DNA of 64,000 bases from Argyresthia goedartella (GCA_949825045.1 OX463813.1:1922001-1986000), one strand, 5' to 3'; counted from the first letter of the stretch, positions 42,801 to 52,139 are shown. The notes: generated by a model from the letters alone, not told the origin. Program-made: numbers and translations.

Positions 42801-42953
42801 ATATTGCGAGCTTGGATCTTACGGATGGCCATCGTGGTGAAAAGATTAGTCAGCTTACTGCTTGTTGATGCTAGTAGCTGCTTCCAGGGGACGCCGGATG
42901 CTTAAGTAGGTATAAAGCGTGCACCACACTGGGAGGCTCTTTTCATGTCCCCC
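39833..42953 (-). mobile_element. Intact full-length non-LTR element, 10-bp target duplication (core of the nest)
   Basis: AAAGTTAGTT lies at both edges (39823-39832 and 42954-42963). On its own strand the element begins GGGGGACATGAAAAGAGCCT, has a 121-nt 5' UTR, one 990-codon ORF, and ends about 27 nt after the stop in a short GAA tail. Its length is 3121 bp. It sits within the RT of the CR1-like element. Nothing inside is broken, so it is the youngest layer here. Confidence 0.92.
39860..42832 (-). CDS. Endonuclease-reverse transcriptase, 990 aa, intact
   Basis: This single protein would nick the target and copy the element RNA. Endonuclease, about residues 15-235: LTVLSINIEGFSADK, VLCVQETHRGP, IVTGDFNSHSVAWG, NPDLIFASS, PRTQHRPIFCEI. 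The last motif has QH where many families have DH. RT, about residues 440-720: ARVIALLKPGKPVDDPKSF, FCPISLL, QAGFRPGKSCTSQVLSLTQH, GVAFVDLSAAYDTV, NGLPQGSVLAPSLFNIYT, and the catalytic FIYADDLALAA near residue 647. The C-terminus (about 920-970) has LNRLRAGVGRSRANLARWG and a CxC..H..CxxC zinc-type motif. FCPISLL replaces the usual YRPISLL, which may weaken activity. The start at 42832 is an ATG with MAIRKIQ. Clade not settled. Confidence 0.92.
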   Translation of the reverse strand: MAIRKIQARNIRPLSGPALTVLSINIEGFSADKAILLAELCHINKTDVLCVQETHRGPDNPRPDIMNMTRIIERPHLKYGSAIYTKPGTHVKSAHLTDDNNVEILTVELSDATVTSVYKPPNNPFQFTATPNFGNTITRIVTGDFNSHSVAWGYRETDENGEAVEEWSEANNLALIHDPKLPASFNSGRWKRGYNPDLIFASSNISSQCRKRVARPIPRTQHRPIFCEINAAIEPTIVPFRRRFNFNKADWEKFATTLDSRIHTIEATPNNYSSFIDVIKEILRRTIPRGCATSYVLGLTGDTAGLLQEYQTAFERDPFSENTTALGKALMQCIGETRRKKWQDLVESVDMTHNSKKAWSTIKKLTGTQNSSGEYTNVTANQVAHQLLLNGKTKPLPGARKILRNPATETDTLSNAFSREEMIAAIRRLKSGKACGLDDLTVEQIKHFGPVTVDWVLRLFNNCLETKKIPKEWRKARVIALLKPGKPVDDPKSFCPISLLCHLYKLFERILLGRLIPYIDDKLIPEQAGFRPGKSCTSQVLSLTQHIEDGFEKGKITGVAFVDLSAAYDTVNTSVMIKKLYEITGDYDFCQIVGQLLSNRRFQVNLQTQKSRWRNQRNGLPQGSVLAPSLFNIYTKYQPRTQDTRSFIYADDLALAAQSDTFESVEGIISSSLNKLGEYYAANGLKPNPAKTEVCAYHLRNRDAKRELNITWRDVKLSHNSFPKYLGVILDRSLTMKQHCTKTQQKVCTRNNLLKRLTTTSWGAKPTVLRTTALALCYSAAEYACPVWERSTHAKLVDVALNESCRFITGCLKPTLTDKLYQLAGIAPPEVRRSVSSSVEKSKQTHDRRHPLFNHVPARPRLRSRKSFLHSVQLLSQPAQTTRLARWQSRLNPTDPSNCVKEKLAEGYKLSWPIWKSLNRLRAGVGRSRANLARWGIISELDTACVCGYPRQTIAHMTGCPACPTTCTDEELYKATERAIAVAAFWAARI

Positions 42954-42963
42954 AAAGTTAGTT

Positions 42964-43855
42964 GATGGCTTTGATGCTGCGGTTTTGTGAAAGCATAAAT
43001 ATTTTGTCTTTCCACTGTTTAGTGTAAGGAGATTATTTTGAAGCCATTCAGATATTTGAGACACACCTTTTTCTGCAGCACTGATAGTAATGTCCCAACC
43101 TTTACCACTATATAAGAGCACTGTATCGTCTGCGTAACATATGATTTCGCTATTACTAGTGCTGTAGTCATGTAAATCGTTCATATATATTATGAAGAGG
43201 GTTGGTCCAAGAATGCTTCCCTGTGGAACTCCGTAATTAACTTGTGTTCTATCACTGGTAAAAGACTCAACTTTAACCAATTGTTTCCTTTGGAAAAGGT
43301 AGCTGGTGAACCACGATAGCGGTAGCCCTCTGATGCCAATTATTTCCATTTTTTTAAGTTATAATGGGATTGACACTGTGTCGAATGCTTTCGCTAGATC
43401 AAGGAAGACACCGACACAGCTGAGCCCATTATCTAGATATTTAGATATAAAGTTGGTTAAAAGAGTAACAGCGTCCTCTGTTGACTGTCTCTGCCTGAAA
43501 CCAAATTGCCTGTCAGAGAGCAAGCCATATGATTCCAGAAAACTTACTAAGCGTTTGTTTACCAGCTTTTCTAGGAGTTTTGATAAATTACTAAGTATGG
43601 AGATTGGTCTGTAGTTGCCAGGATTAGCTTTGGGGCCAGATTTATGGATCGGTGATACAGAGGCTACTTTTCAACAATCTGGGAAACAGCCTGTGCTTAG
43701 GCTTAGATTAAATATGTGAACTAAGGGGTGAATAATCAAAAGTTTTGTTCTTTTTATTAGTTGGTTGTTCAGGCCATCCAATTCGGGTGCACTGACCTGT
43801 TTAAGTTGCCTAATTATGCCATCCAACTCTATTGCGTCAGTTGGTTGCATAAAAG
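42964..43855 (-). pseudogene. RT of the CR1-like element, N-terminal side of the inner insertion
   Basis: Motifs in order: MQPTDAIELDGIIRQLKQV, GCFPDC followed by a TGA (a Trp is expected; about 43672), NYRPISILSNLSKLLEKLV, RQFGFRQRQSTEDAVTLLTN, GVFLDLAKAFDTV, a TAA near 43357 in PL-stop-LKKMEIIG, then YGVPQGSILGPTLFIIYMND, IICYADDTVLLY, LLTLNSGKTKYLCFHKTAAS and KPSTN at the insertion. It is joined to the endonuclease part by a frameshift near 43857. Two stops and one frameshift make it inactive. Confidence 0.85.
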
Positions 43856-45202
43856 TTAGTTTGGGGTGATGTTGTTAAGTTTGGTTTTACGTATAGAAGC
43901 TTCCTCGGTATTGCCTGAGTTCTCCATGATTGTGCTGGCGAGATTCTGTCCAACTGTAGCAAAGTAAGTGTTGCATTCGTTCAAGATGTCAACTGGGTCG
44001 TTACCGGCTGTTATTAAATCAAGCGCCTGAGTATTTTTAGTCTGAAAGTTACATATATTCCTAATCGTGTTCCATAGTCCCTTTGGGTTTTTGGAATTTG
44101 CTTCAAGTTGACTGCTTTCATAAGAAATTTTCAGCTTTTTTAAAAGTTCGTTGCAAAAGTTTCTGTACCGGCAAAATTTGAGCCTCAAGACTTCGTCTTT
44201 TGGAAAACGCCTTAGCTTTAAGTGTAGCCTATCACGATGTCGCATGCATCTCATCAAGCCCGGTGTAATCCACGGTTGGATGGTGAATTTCGATTTACTA
44301 ACCTTTTTGTGTTTAGTGTTGCTCACGACTGTTTTAGTTAGAGTGTCAGTGAAGCTTTCTGCTGCATGGTTCACGTCAGTAGACTCAAAGACTGGCGTCC
44401 AGTCAACCGATTCCAGCTCTTTTGCAATTCCCTCGTAATTTATAATAGGTTTAATTCTGCTTATGTTTGCCTTTGCTTTTTTATACTCAAAACCTATTAA
44501 AACTGTTTTATGATCCGTTAATTCGGTGTTACATACTCCTCCTATGCTACGAGAATTACTTTTTATAAAAATGTGATCGAGGCATGCGTTCAGTCTAGTG
44601 GGAATAGTTATCGCAGGTATGAGATCGTGTTCGGCGAGGAGACATAAATATTCTGTTGGGTTAATTCTTCTTGTTTCAGATTGAAGTATGTCGATATTAA
44701 GATCTCCAGCCATTATTATGTTCTTTCTGTCTCTAAAGAGTTTGAGTGTTGTGTCTAGTGACTGTAAGAATAGGTCAATGTTACTTACATTGTTAAAAGA
44801 TGGAGATCTATATATGCCGAGAATTGTGGCCTGATTTGGGATTTCTATAGCAAGACAGCTCGCTTCATCGAAATGCAGCTCGGAGGTAGTAGCATTCCAG
44901 GAGTTTTTGATGTAGGCTACTACACCTCCGTTTTTGTTTATATTATTTTTGGTGTGATGTGGAGTGTAGCCTGGAATGCCATCAATAATAGTTGTCTCGT
45001 TAAGCCAACACTCTGTTAGTATTATAACGTCAAACTGAACACTCATTCTGTGTAGACAAACTAAAAAGGCATCATAATTTTTATTAATACTTCTCACATT
45101 AAAAGCTATTAGTTTGAAATTATAATTTATATAATTAGAAATTATAGCTACAGAGCTCTGGGGTTTCAAATTTTTTGCATTGTATATCCAGAAATGAGTC
45201 AA
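43856..45202 (-). pseudogene. Endonuclease and linker of the CR1-like ORF2
   Basis: The 448-codon frame begins with an ATG at 45202 and reads LIAFNVRSINKNYDAFL, VIILTECWLNE, GGVVAYIKNSW, IMAGDLNIDIL, RLNACLDHIFIK, ELTDHKTVLIGFEY, then the linker TIQPWITPGLMRCMRHRDRL. The endonuclease active-site motifs (N, E, GDLN, TDH) are all present. It ends at a TAA produced by a frameshift just before the RT. The linker matches insertion C closely. Confidence 0.88.
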
Positions 45203-45508
45203 TTTGTAGTTCTAGGTTGTTGTTAGCCATTTATGATGTGAGGGAGGTATCCAAATTGTTTTTTCTTTTTAATTGGGTGTGATAATACAGCCAGTAATTG
45301 TAATTGTAGTTTAGCTTTGAAGGCGAGTTGTTTTAGTTTGAGCACATATTTAGTTTTAGTTTTATGGTTGAGTTTTTTTGTTGAGTGTTTTATGAAATGT
45401 ATATATTGAACGAAATTTTCACAATTGGTTTTTTGGAAGCTTATTAGAGCGCTTACGGCTAATTTGGATAGAGATAACGAAATACAGAGCATAATTGCGA
45501 TACTAAGA
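45203..45508 (-). other. ORF1-ORF2 spacer of the CR1-like element
   Basis: Non-coding spacer of about 300 bp. The lysine/leucine-rich frame that crosses it has no known domain. Confidence 0.5.
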
Positions 45509-46594
45509 TTAGGAACACTTCTTGCGCTCCGGTTTTGCAGAAGGCTCGGACTGACACTCAACCTGAGTTGGCTGAGAGTTTCCCGCCAGATTGTCCAGGA
45601 TAGATTCAGACTCTACACGTACAACGGAGCTTGTGTCAGAACGGCGCATAAGGATTCTTCCATTTTTTGTCCAGACGTACTTAAAGCCAATTTGAGCTCC
45701 AAGCGATCGAGCCTTGCTGAAAAGGATTCTGTTTTCTTTTGTCAGGTGCTCGTTAATAAACACGCGGCGCGATGTTCCAGCGATGTCAAGGGAATCACTT
45801 GTCAGGCCACGTCGCACTCTTGCAGCATGGATCATATGGTCACGAGGGGCTCGACGCGTGAACGTCAGCACCACTGGCCGCGGGCGCGCTTCACCCCCCT
45901 CTCCGCCACCGAATAAGCCTACACGTCGCACGTCATCTACATCTCGTGGGTCTAGTTCAACGCCCAGTTTAGTGGCTAATACGTTGACGATATGTTGAAG
46001 GTTCTCGCCCTTGTGTTCGGTCAGTCCGGTAATTTCAACGTCTTTGCGAAGGCTTCGATGCTCCTTGGTAGACAATCCTTGGCGTAGCTCGGCTACTTCT
46101 GCTCGTAGAGTTTTCACCTCCGACTTGTAACGGTCCAACTCTTTTAATTGTGACTTAATATCCGTAATTTCCTTACGAAACTCGACAATGTCCAGCGAGG
46201 TGGAGTTGAGCGATACTGTAAAAGCATTCATTTCTTCTTTCATCGACTTGAACACTCCCTGCATCTGGCTTAGCGCCTCAGTAAATGACGCCATGAGCTG
46301 TGCTGGAGTTGGCGTGGTATTGGGGGTGCTGATCGCGCTTAGGAAGTTGGGTTCGAGGTCATGCACCTGGACAGTTTTTCCTGGAGTGTGGATGGGAGTA
46401 GAGTCGTCTCGCATTGTTCTAGTTTTTGTTTTGCATCGGGGGCATATAAACTGCATACTGTTTGTTCTGATAAGTCTGTGCTCGTCCCGAGACAGTGTAA
46501 GGCATGAAATGTGGTATCTGGCCGTACAGGTCGAGCAACCGGCGTCAGAACCATCCTCGCCGAAAATGGGTTTGTTACATGTTCCGCACAGCAT
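45509..46594 (-). CDS. ORF1: PHD finger, coiled coil, RRM-like, 361 aa
   Basis: A nucleic-acid binding gag-like protein of a CR1/Jockey-group element. A C4HC3 zinc finger lies at residues 3-54 (C3, C6, C20, C23, H28, C31, C51, C54), of PHD type. Residues about 135-175 are heptad-like (DIKSQLKELDRYKSEVKTLR). An RRM-like segment follows from about 183: DVEITGLTEHKGENLQHIV, VDDVRRVGLF, RPVVLTFTRRAPRDHMIHAA, and the end VFINEHLTKENRILFSKAR plus YVWTKNGRILMRR. It is open from an ATG to its stop, so ORF1 survives while ORF2 is broken. The start is chosen because the zinc finger follows at once. Function as RNA chaperone is inferred from the family. Confidence 0.85.
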   Translation of the reverse strand: MLCGTCNKPIFGEDGSDAGCSTCTARYHISCLTLSRDEHRLIRTNSMQFICPRCKTKTRTMRDDSTPIHTPGKTVQVHDLEPNFLSAISTPNTTPTPAQLMASFTEALSQMQGVFKSMKEEMNAFTVSLNSTSLDIVEFRKEITDIKSQLKELDRYKSEVKTLRAEVAELRQGLSTKEHRSLRKDVEITGLTEHKGENLQHIVNVLATKLGVELDPRDVDDVRRVGLFGGGEGGEARPRPVVLTFTRRAPRDHMIHAARVRRGLTSDSLDIAGTSRRVFINEHLTKENRILFSKARSLGAQIGFKYVWTKNGRILMRRSDTSSVVRVESESILDNLAGNSQPTQVECQSEPSAKPERKKCS

Positions 46595-46612
46595 CGTCGC
46601 TTATTTGTATTT

Positions 46613-46793
46613 AGTGCCCTCTGTGTTTCAAGCGTGCCAACAGCTACTAGTCGTTAGATGTTGTTTTGCACCTAGCGCTCTCTATGTTGAAATTTAGCAA
46701 CAGCGACTCAACGTTAGATGTCGCTAGTAAGATACCGCCCTCTGAGCTTGTGTTTCCGTAGGAGCCACTCGTCACTAGATGTCGCTAAAAGGT
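46613..46793 (-). promoter_or_regulatory. Three ~60-bp tandem repeats in the 5' UTR of the CR1-like element
   Basis: Units begin at 46613, 46674 and 46734 (61, 60 and 60 bp). Each has a G(C/T)CCTCT-like start, a GCAACAGC-like middle and a TTAGATG(T)CGCT-type end in plus orientation (TCGTTAGATG, ACGTTAGATGTCGCT, TCACTAGATGTCGCT). They are diverged (roughly 60-65% alike by eye). They lie directly upstream of ORF1. By analogy with 5' UTR monomers of other LINEs they may be promoter units; that is inference. Confidence 0.65.
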
Positions 46794-47164
46794 TCGATAT
46801 TTGCGATCTATGTTTCAAATTCTATTTATAATGTGCATGGAAACACAAATGGCAGTCACTGAGCACGGATTTATAGGATTACTTAATGAAGAAGCACCAA
46901 TACGTGTTCATAGGTGTTTTATTACACAGATAAACGGTGTCCAGAATTCAACCGGCGACCGTTAGGAGCACTGGGTATTTGTGATTTTACTGCACTGGTT
47001 GCCGTATAAAGTCCGGATAACAATCTCACTGAATCTACGGTGTGTGATCTTAAAGTAAAACTTCACTTTACATTGGAAAACGTTGAAAAATATAGCGAAA
47101 ACGAAAATATACTACGGAGCTGTTCAAGATGTTTGTTTACGTTATAAGCGCCACCTGGCGAAAA

Positions 47165-49340
47165 AATACTAACCCATGTTTTGCTTTAACAAGGTAAGGT
47201 AAATCATTAATATATACTAAAAACAAGAAAGGACCAAGAATTGAACCTTGTGGTACGCCCATACTTATTGAAGACCCAGGTGATCCTTTTCCATTAACAT
47301 CGACCATCTGAACCCTATCTGTTAGATATGACTCCAGAAGGCCAAGGGCCTGATCTTTTACACCATAATGGCGTAACTTCCTGACAAGAGTGTCATGATG
47401 GACGCAATCAAAAGCCTTGGATAGATCGCAGAAGACACCTATTGCATCCATTGCGTCTTCCCAGGCATCAAAAATATTGTCGATTAGTTCAACACCAGCA
47501 TCGGCTGTTGAATGACCCTTTGTGAAACCAAACTGAGCAATATGAATTAAATTATTGAGATAAAAATGACTTTGCAATTGATTAAGTATGAGTTTTTCAA
47601 ATATTTTGCTAAGCGTTGGTAGTATCGATATGGGTCTAAAATTGGTGGGGTCTGATGTACTACCAGCTTTGAATAAAGGTATAACTTTACTTAGTTTCAT
47701 CAAGTCAGGAAACACACCATTATCCATACATTGATTAAATATACAACAAAGGTGAGGTGCAATACAATCTACAATGGAACTAATAATTTTTACTGATAGA
47801 CCATGGGCGTCAGCTGTCTTTTTCATTTCCAGGGATTTAAACGCTTTTACAATGTCTTCATTATTTACGTGCCTAAATTTAAAATCTGTTTTACATTCCT
47901 CAAAGTTTTCTTTAAGTATAGATTCAGCAGCAGTGGGAGATGAATTTAAAGACTTGGTTGTTGAAACTGGAATGTCCGTAAAGAAATTTTCGAAAGCTTT
48001 TGCTACTTCTAGGTCTGTACTTAGCAATTGATTATCTATCTTAAGCTTGAAGTTATTATGTGTAGCTTTGGCCTTTCCAGTCTCTCTGTTTATAATTTAC
48101 CGTCGTTTTCATTACATTGCTACTAGATTCAATTTTGTTTTTAATGAAACTAGATTTAGCTACGGCACAAACGCGTTTAAACATTTTTGAATAACTACGA
48201 ACATAATCTAGAAAGGCCGTATTTTTGTTATATGATTTCTCTTCATAGAGTTCATATAATCTTCGTCTGCTCCTATGAATTCCAACTGTCGCCCAATCAC
48301 TAAACAAAGCTTTGTTTTTAACTTTTATAGTTTTTGATTTAAATACCGTATCATATTCATTTTTGACAAGGTTAAATACTGAGTTGTACAACAAATTTGG
48401 ATCGTCACTGTATGGTATTTCCCATAGTTTATCTAAAATATTATTCCTGTAGTATTCAAGCCGAGTGTCACTAACGGGCACACATGTAATATCCTCTTTT
48501 TGGTCCTTTTTTATTTTAATATTGATTATAGCTATCTGACCAGAGTGATCAGAGGTTAATTTATTGATGACCGATTTGAAAATAGGCGTAATGTTAGTAA
48601 ATATATTGTCAATGCAGGTAGCAAATGTTGCAGTAATTCTAGTAGGCTCCAAAAACAGATAGTTCATGTTGTGACATAAAAATAAAGATTTTAATCTAGT
48701 ACAAATATTATTATCCTCTAACAGATTAACATTAAAATCACCACAAATTATAAAAAAAATGTTTTTATCGCTGATTTTAATCAACACTTCATTCATTTTC
48801 TTTTCGAATAAATCAAAGGATGAAGTTCAATACAGGCTATTTCCATGGTACGCTCAACAGACAGGTTCACTATGTCAACTCGTTCCTTATATTTAAAACT
48901 ATTATTTACAAGTATTAAGGAGCCACCGCGATCAGCTGTTTTTCTGTTGAACGAACTAGCAACGTGGTGGTTATTAAAGTTGAACATGAACTGATAACTC
49001 TTTAAAAAGTGCTCTGTTATACATAAAATATCAATATTATTACAGTTCATGAATAACTCAATTTCCAGTTCTTTACTTAACATGCCCTGTATATTTTGAT
49101 GAACCACGTTTAAAATATTCTTACTTTTACATTTTTCATTACTAGTAACTTGATTTAATGAGCAAGATGAGGGTATATTTATACAAATATTAATATTACT
49201 GCCAGAGTTACTCTCTGTTGTCCTTTGGGTTAATTTAAAGAGCTTGGAACAGATTCCAAGGAGTACATGTCATTATTATTACACTGCTCAATAGAAGCAG
49301 GCGTTTCATTAGTCAAAAACTTGACTGAGTTCAAAATAAA
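47165..49340 (-). pseudogene. Endonuclease and RT N-terminal half of the outer element
   Basis: Endonuclease: VVHQNIQGMLSKELEIELFM, ILCITEHFLK, then (after a frameshift near 48815) FFIICGDFNVNLLED, FLEPTRITATFATCIDNIF, TSDHSGQIAI. A second frameshift near 48090 leads to ETGKAKATHNNFKLK. RT: GVFPDLMKLSKVIPLFKAGS, NFRPISILPTLSKIFEKLIL, QFGFTKGHSTADAGVEL, IGVFCDLSKAFDCVHH, MGVPQGSILGPFLFLVYIND, to the insertion point after VKAKHG. Two frameshifts are the only breaks I see. Confidence 0.85.
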
Positions 49341-49344
49341 ATAA

Positions 49345-50818
49345 GATAGTAACTATTCGACTGACTTCGAGTATCGAACTGTTTGTATGTATTCCTTTCA
49401 AATCGTTAGATTTCCTCCGAGGGTCGAACTGTTTGGATTGATTTAAATTGTTGGACTAGAACTTGATAGCTTCTCTATTCTTCATAATGCCTGTACCCAG
49501 CTACACTGAAAATTTAAAAAAATATAAAGCTAATTATTTTATTACACATTACATAACATATTTTAAAGCCTTTTCTATATAAAAATACCAGCAATTCAAC
49601 CCAAATTTAATCCTGGATGTAGTTTGATGGAAAACCCTGAATAAAGAAGTAAAAATACACTTTAAAAATGATTTACGGATGATACCACATTATATTCAGT
49701 TTTGAGAAAGGATTCTAAAATAGAACTAAAAAGAGTATCCTGAGAGATGAATGTGATGACATCTTTATTCATAGGACATTATTTATAAATATTTCCTTAA
49801 ACTTCAAATTTTAACGCAATATTTCTTAATAATGACGCACAGAGATACCATCATATTCTGTTAACATCATTTGCACATTTCGAATATGCTGATCTCTTAG
49901 AATACTCTCTCTCTCTCTCGTTCTATTTTTGAATGGATCCCTCCACTCAAAAATAGAATTATTTTATAATCGAAAATAATATGACGCTGCATCATCTGTT
50001 AATCTTTTTAATATTTGTAGTGAAGTGGCATTCATACTTCTCCATTAATTGTTTATTTTTACATGCCAACCCTATATCAAATTATTTGTGCGATGGTCTT
50101 CACCAAAAACTCTTGGTGTGTTTTTTATAAACTTATAATTTTTTAAACATTTTTTTCATTTACGATACCAGACCACCCTTGTTTTTTCATTTATGCCTGC
50201 TAATTGTATTAAATAGTTCCATCCCAATAAAATTTTGCCCCTGGGAAGTAACGGTAAAACTGCACAAAAGCGTCGGGTTAAGTAATTTTTCGTAAGCGTT
50301 CTTTCTTTATCTTTTCTCGAAATACTTTTATCGAGAATATATCATGCAGCTAGGTAAAAGGCAAATCATATTTATTGTGAAAAAGTTATGTCAAATCTAA
50401 CTACCTAGTGATAAATAAATTATGCTCCATATCATGATTATTTTTAAGTATTTTTCAAAAGAGGATTGATATTAAAAGGTGAATGTATAGTAAAATAATA
50501 TGTTAGTTATGATGTATGTGTGTTTGTAGCTAGCAGGTAGGTACTATTATTTTGTGATATTTTGTAGCGAAACCATAACAAATTATTCTATCTATCTTTC
50601 TATTATTTTTGTATTTCTCTCTGTAGCTGTATATAGTTTTTATGAAGAATAGAGAAGCTACGAAATTTTGGAAGGAAATTATCCAAGCAGTTCGATCCTC
50701 GAAGTCAGTCTAACAATTTGGAAAAAAAATGTCCAAACAGTAAGATCATGGGAATCAGTATAACAATTTGGAAACAAAAATCCAAATAGTTCGATGATCG
50801 GCCTACTGGTATGACGGA
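49345..50818. mobile_element. Foldback-type element with tandem-repeat inverted ends
   Basis: The left arm (about 49352-49504) and right arm (about 50623-50816) are inverted. Both contain, in the right-arm orientation, ATGAAGAATAGAGAAGCTA and then repeats of about 49 bp holding CCAAACAGTTCGAT, TCGAAGTCAGTC and TAACAATTTGGAA. The right arm has three units and the left about two. The 1.1-kb middle is AT-rich and has no ORF. This structure is like Foldback/Galileo elements, although no sequence match can be claimed. The exact ends and target duplication are unresolved. Confidence 0.7.
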
Positions 50819-50819
50819 A

Positions 50820-51008
50820 TGGAATGAAGGGTAATTACCGAGCGAGAGATACTGGGTTCGAATTCTGGCTGAAAATGATGAAAAATCCCCAGGTCTTGGA
50901 TGTTTACATGTTTGAGACGTTGTGGTTTCTGGTTGCCACTATACAGGGTATCCTATTGTGGGGCCGGAAGCAATGTATGTGTCTGTATGTAAATGTTATG
51001 TTATGTTA
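50820..51008 (+). repeat. tRNA-derived SINE with decayed head
   Basis: GGGTTCGAATTCTGG (B box), AGGTCTTGGATGTTTACATG, TTTCTGGTTGCCACTATACA, GTGGGGCCGGAAGCAATGTA and a TGTAAATGTTATG tail follow the order of the 52.5 kb SINE. The A-box part has been replaced or mutated. Confidence 0.8.
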
Positions 51009-51540
51009 CTTTTAGATTTGCGTATCACCACCGAAGCTGTTTTATTTCAAAAGTCTGTTAGTTATTGCACGAGACAATAACTGATGCAAAATAATTCTCG
51101 TTGTAAGTCTACAAAACAAAACACATAATATTATAAACGCACGCAAAATTAAGGTGGCTATAAACATTATACTGCAGCTAGAAATCAGCAGCAGGAGAAG
51201 TAAGCGCAAGCATGGCATCTCCATTCGAAGCCCTCCTTGGAAATATGACGGTGAAATCGGATTATTTTCATATTATTCCAGCGTTTGCGTCGTGCTTGTT
51301 GGAACTAGGCTTTTGACGCCGAGTTTTCCGCAAGAAACTTTTAAAAATTAAATGCAAAGTGAACCATTTGATTATCTTGTTTATTTTATTTTATAATCAT
51401 TATTCGTGAAACCCGAGCGATTTTCGCTAATTCAATTAATCGTTTTTACCCGACTACAGCGTAGCCAATAGGAGAGTTATGTGTTTGACAAGTATGGATA
51501 TATGTATTTATATATGTATGTATGTTCATTTGTGTCACCA
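51009..51540. other. Unassigned stretch
   Basis: No gene is supported. A 65-codon plus frame at 51154-51351 has no known domain. Confidence 0.35.
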
Positions 51541-52085
51541 GAACAACAAAACCTCTTTTCAGAATTTAACAATGTGACGTCACACCTAATTCAATATGGC
51601 TCCCTCTAGAGGCCCTAAAGTCATGTTATTTTTTGAAGTTATTGAACAGGGTCTTGTTGGGTATCAAATAAAACGGTTTCATTAGCACATTTGTTATACA
51701 TATATAACCCTTTTATTTGATACCCACATTTGACGTTACATTACCTGTTAGTAATGGACGATCAAGAGGCTTCTAAAAATACCTCAATTGTCAAGTTCTG
51801 ATACAAAATTTACTTTAGTGTTTGGCAGAATTATTGAGTTAAAGCAAGCAAAGCAGCGAGCAATAGCTAGTAATATATACATATAAATACGGCTAGTAAT
51901 ATATATTATTAGCAGTTGCTCGCTGCTTTGCTTGCATTCACTAAATAATTCTGCCGAACACTAAAGTAAATTTTAATGTAACGTCACACTAAATTATGTA
52001 TGTAACTCAATGCGTCAAGAGGGCAAACAGTCATGGATTTAAAAGAAGTTTGTAACGACCTTGTTCAAAAAAACATGTTTTCATG
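51541..52085. repeat. Compound palindromic repeat
   Basis: An inner hairpin at 51659-51725 pairs GGGTATCAAATAAAA with its complement. A larger foldback at 51805-51974 has arms of about 75 bp (AAAATTTACTTTAGTGTT and CAAGCAAAGCAGCGAGCAA in both, inverted). TGTGACGTCACAC at 51571 and TGTAACGTCACAC at 51977 are direct copies flanking the set. This may be one MITE inside another. Confidence 0.65.
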
Positions 52086-52139
52086 CATTTACAGCAAGTG
52101 CCATCAATCATATGTCACATCGACACCGAAAGTGTCATT

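Larger units (their letters stand above)
38703..47164 (-). mobile_element. CR1-like element with PHD-finger ORF1 (middle of the nest)
   Basis: It is near full length: about 570 bp of 5' UTR with three 60-bp repeats, ORF1, a 310-bp spacer, ORF2 and a 3' UTR of about 440 bp ending in a TTTTCA tandem tail (plus strand TGAAAA, 38703-38727). It is inserted in the RT of the outer element and is itself interrupted at 39833-42953. Without that insertion it is about 5.3 kb. Insertion C at 21.5-24.2 kb is a relative. Confidence 0.85.
37618..49340 (-). mobile_element. Outer Jockey-type element, split by an 8.5-kb nested insertion
   Basis: Pieces 37618-38702 and 47165-49340 read as one minus-strand ORF2 when 38703-47164 is removed. 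The join gives YINDLPYLVKAKHGLV then LFADDTS. AATA occurs at both edges (38699-38702 and 47165-47168) as the probable target duplication. The 3' UTR ends in a TTTTGATT-type tail with AATAAA (plus strand about 37620-37652). It lacks an ORF1. The 5' limit near 49.34 kb is where the foldback element begins. Net length is about 3.3 kb. Confidence 0.85.

Noticed and set aside
40272..42905. Long plus-strand frames such as 41163-41951 (262 codons)
   Set aside because: They are reverse-strand shadows of the intact 990-codon endonuclease-RT ORF and show no domain of their own.
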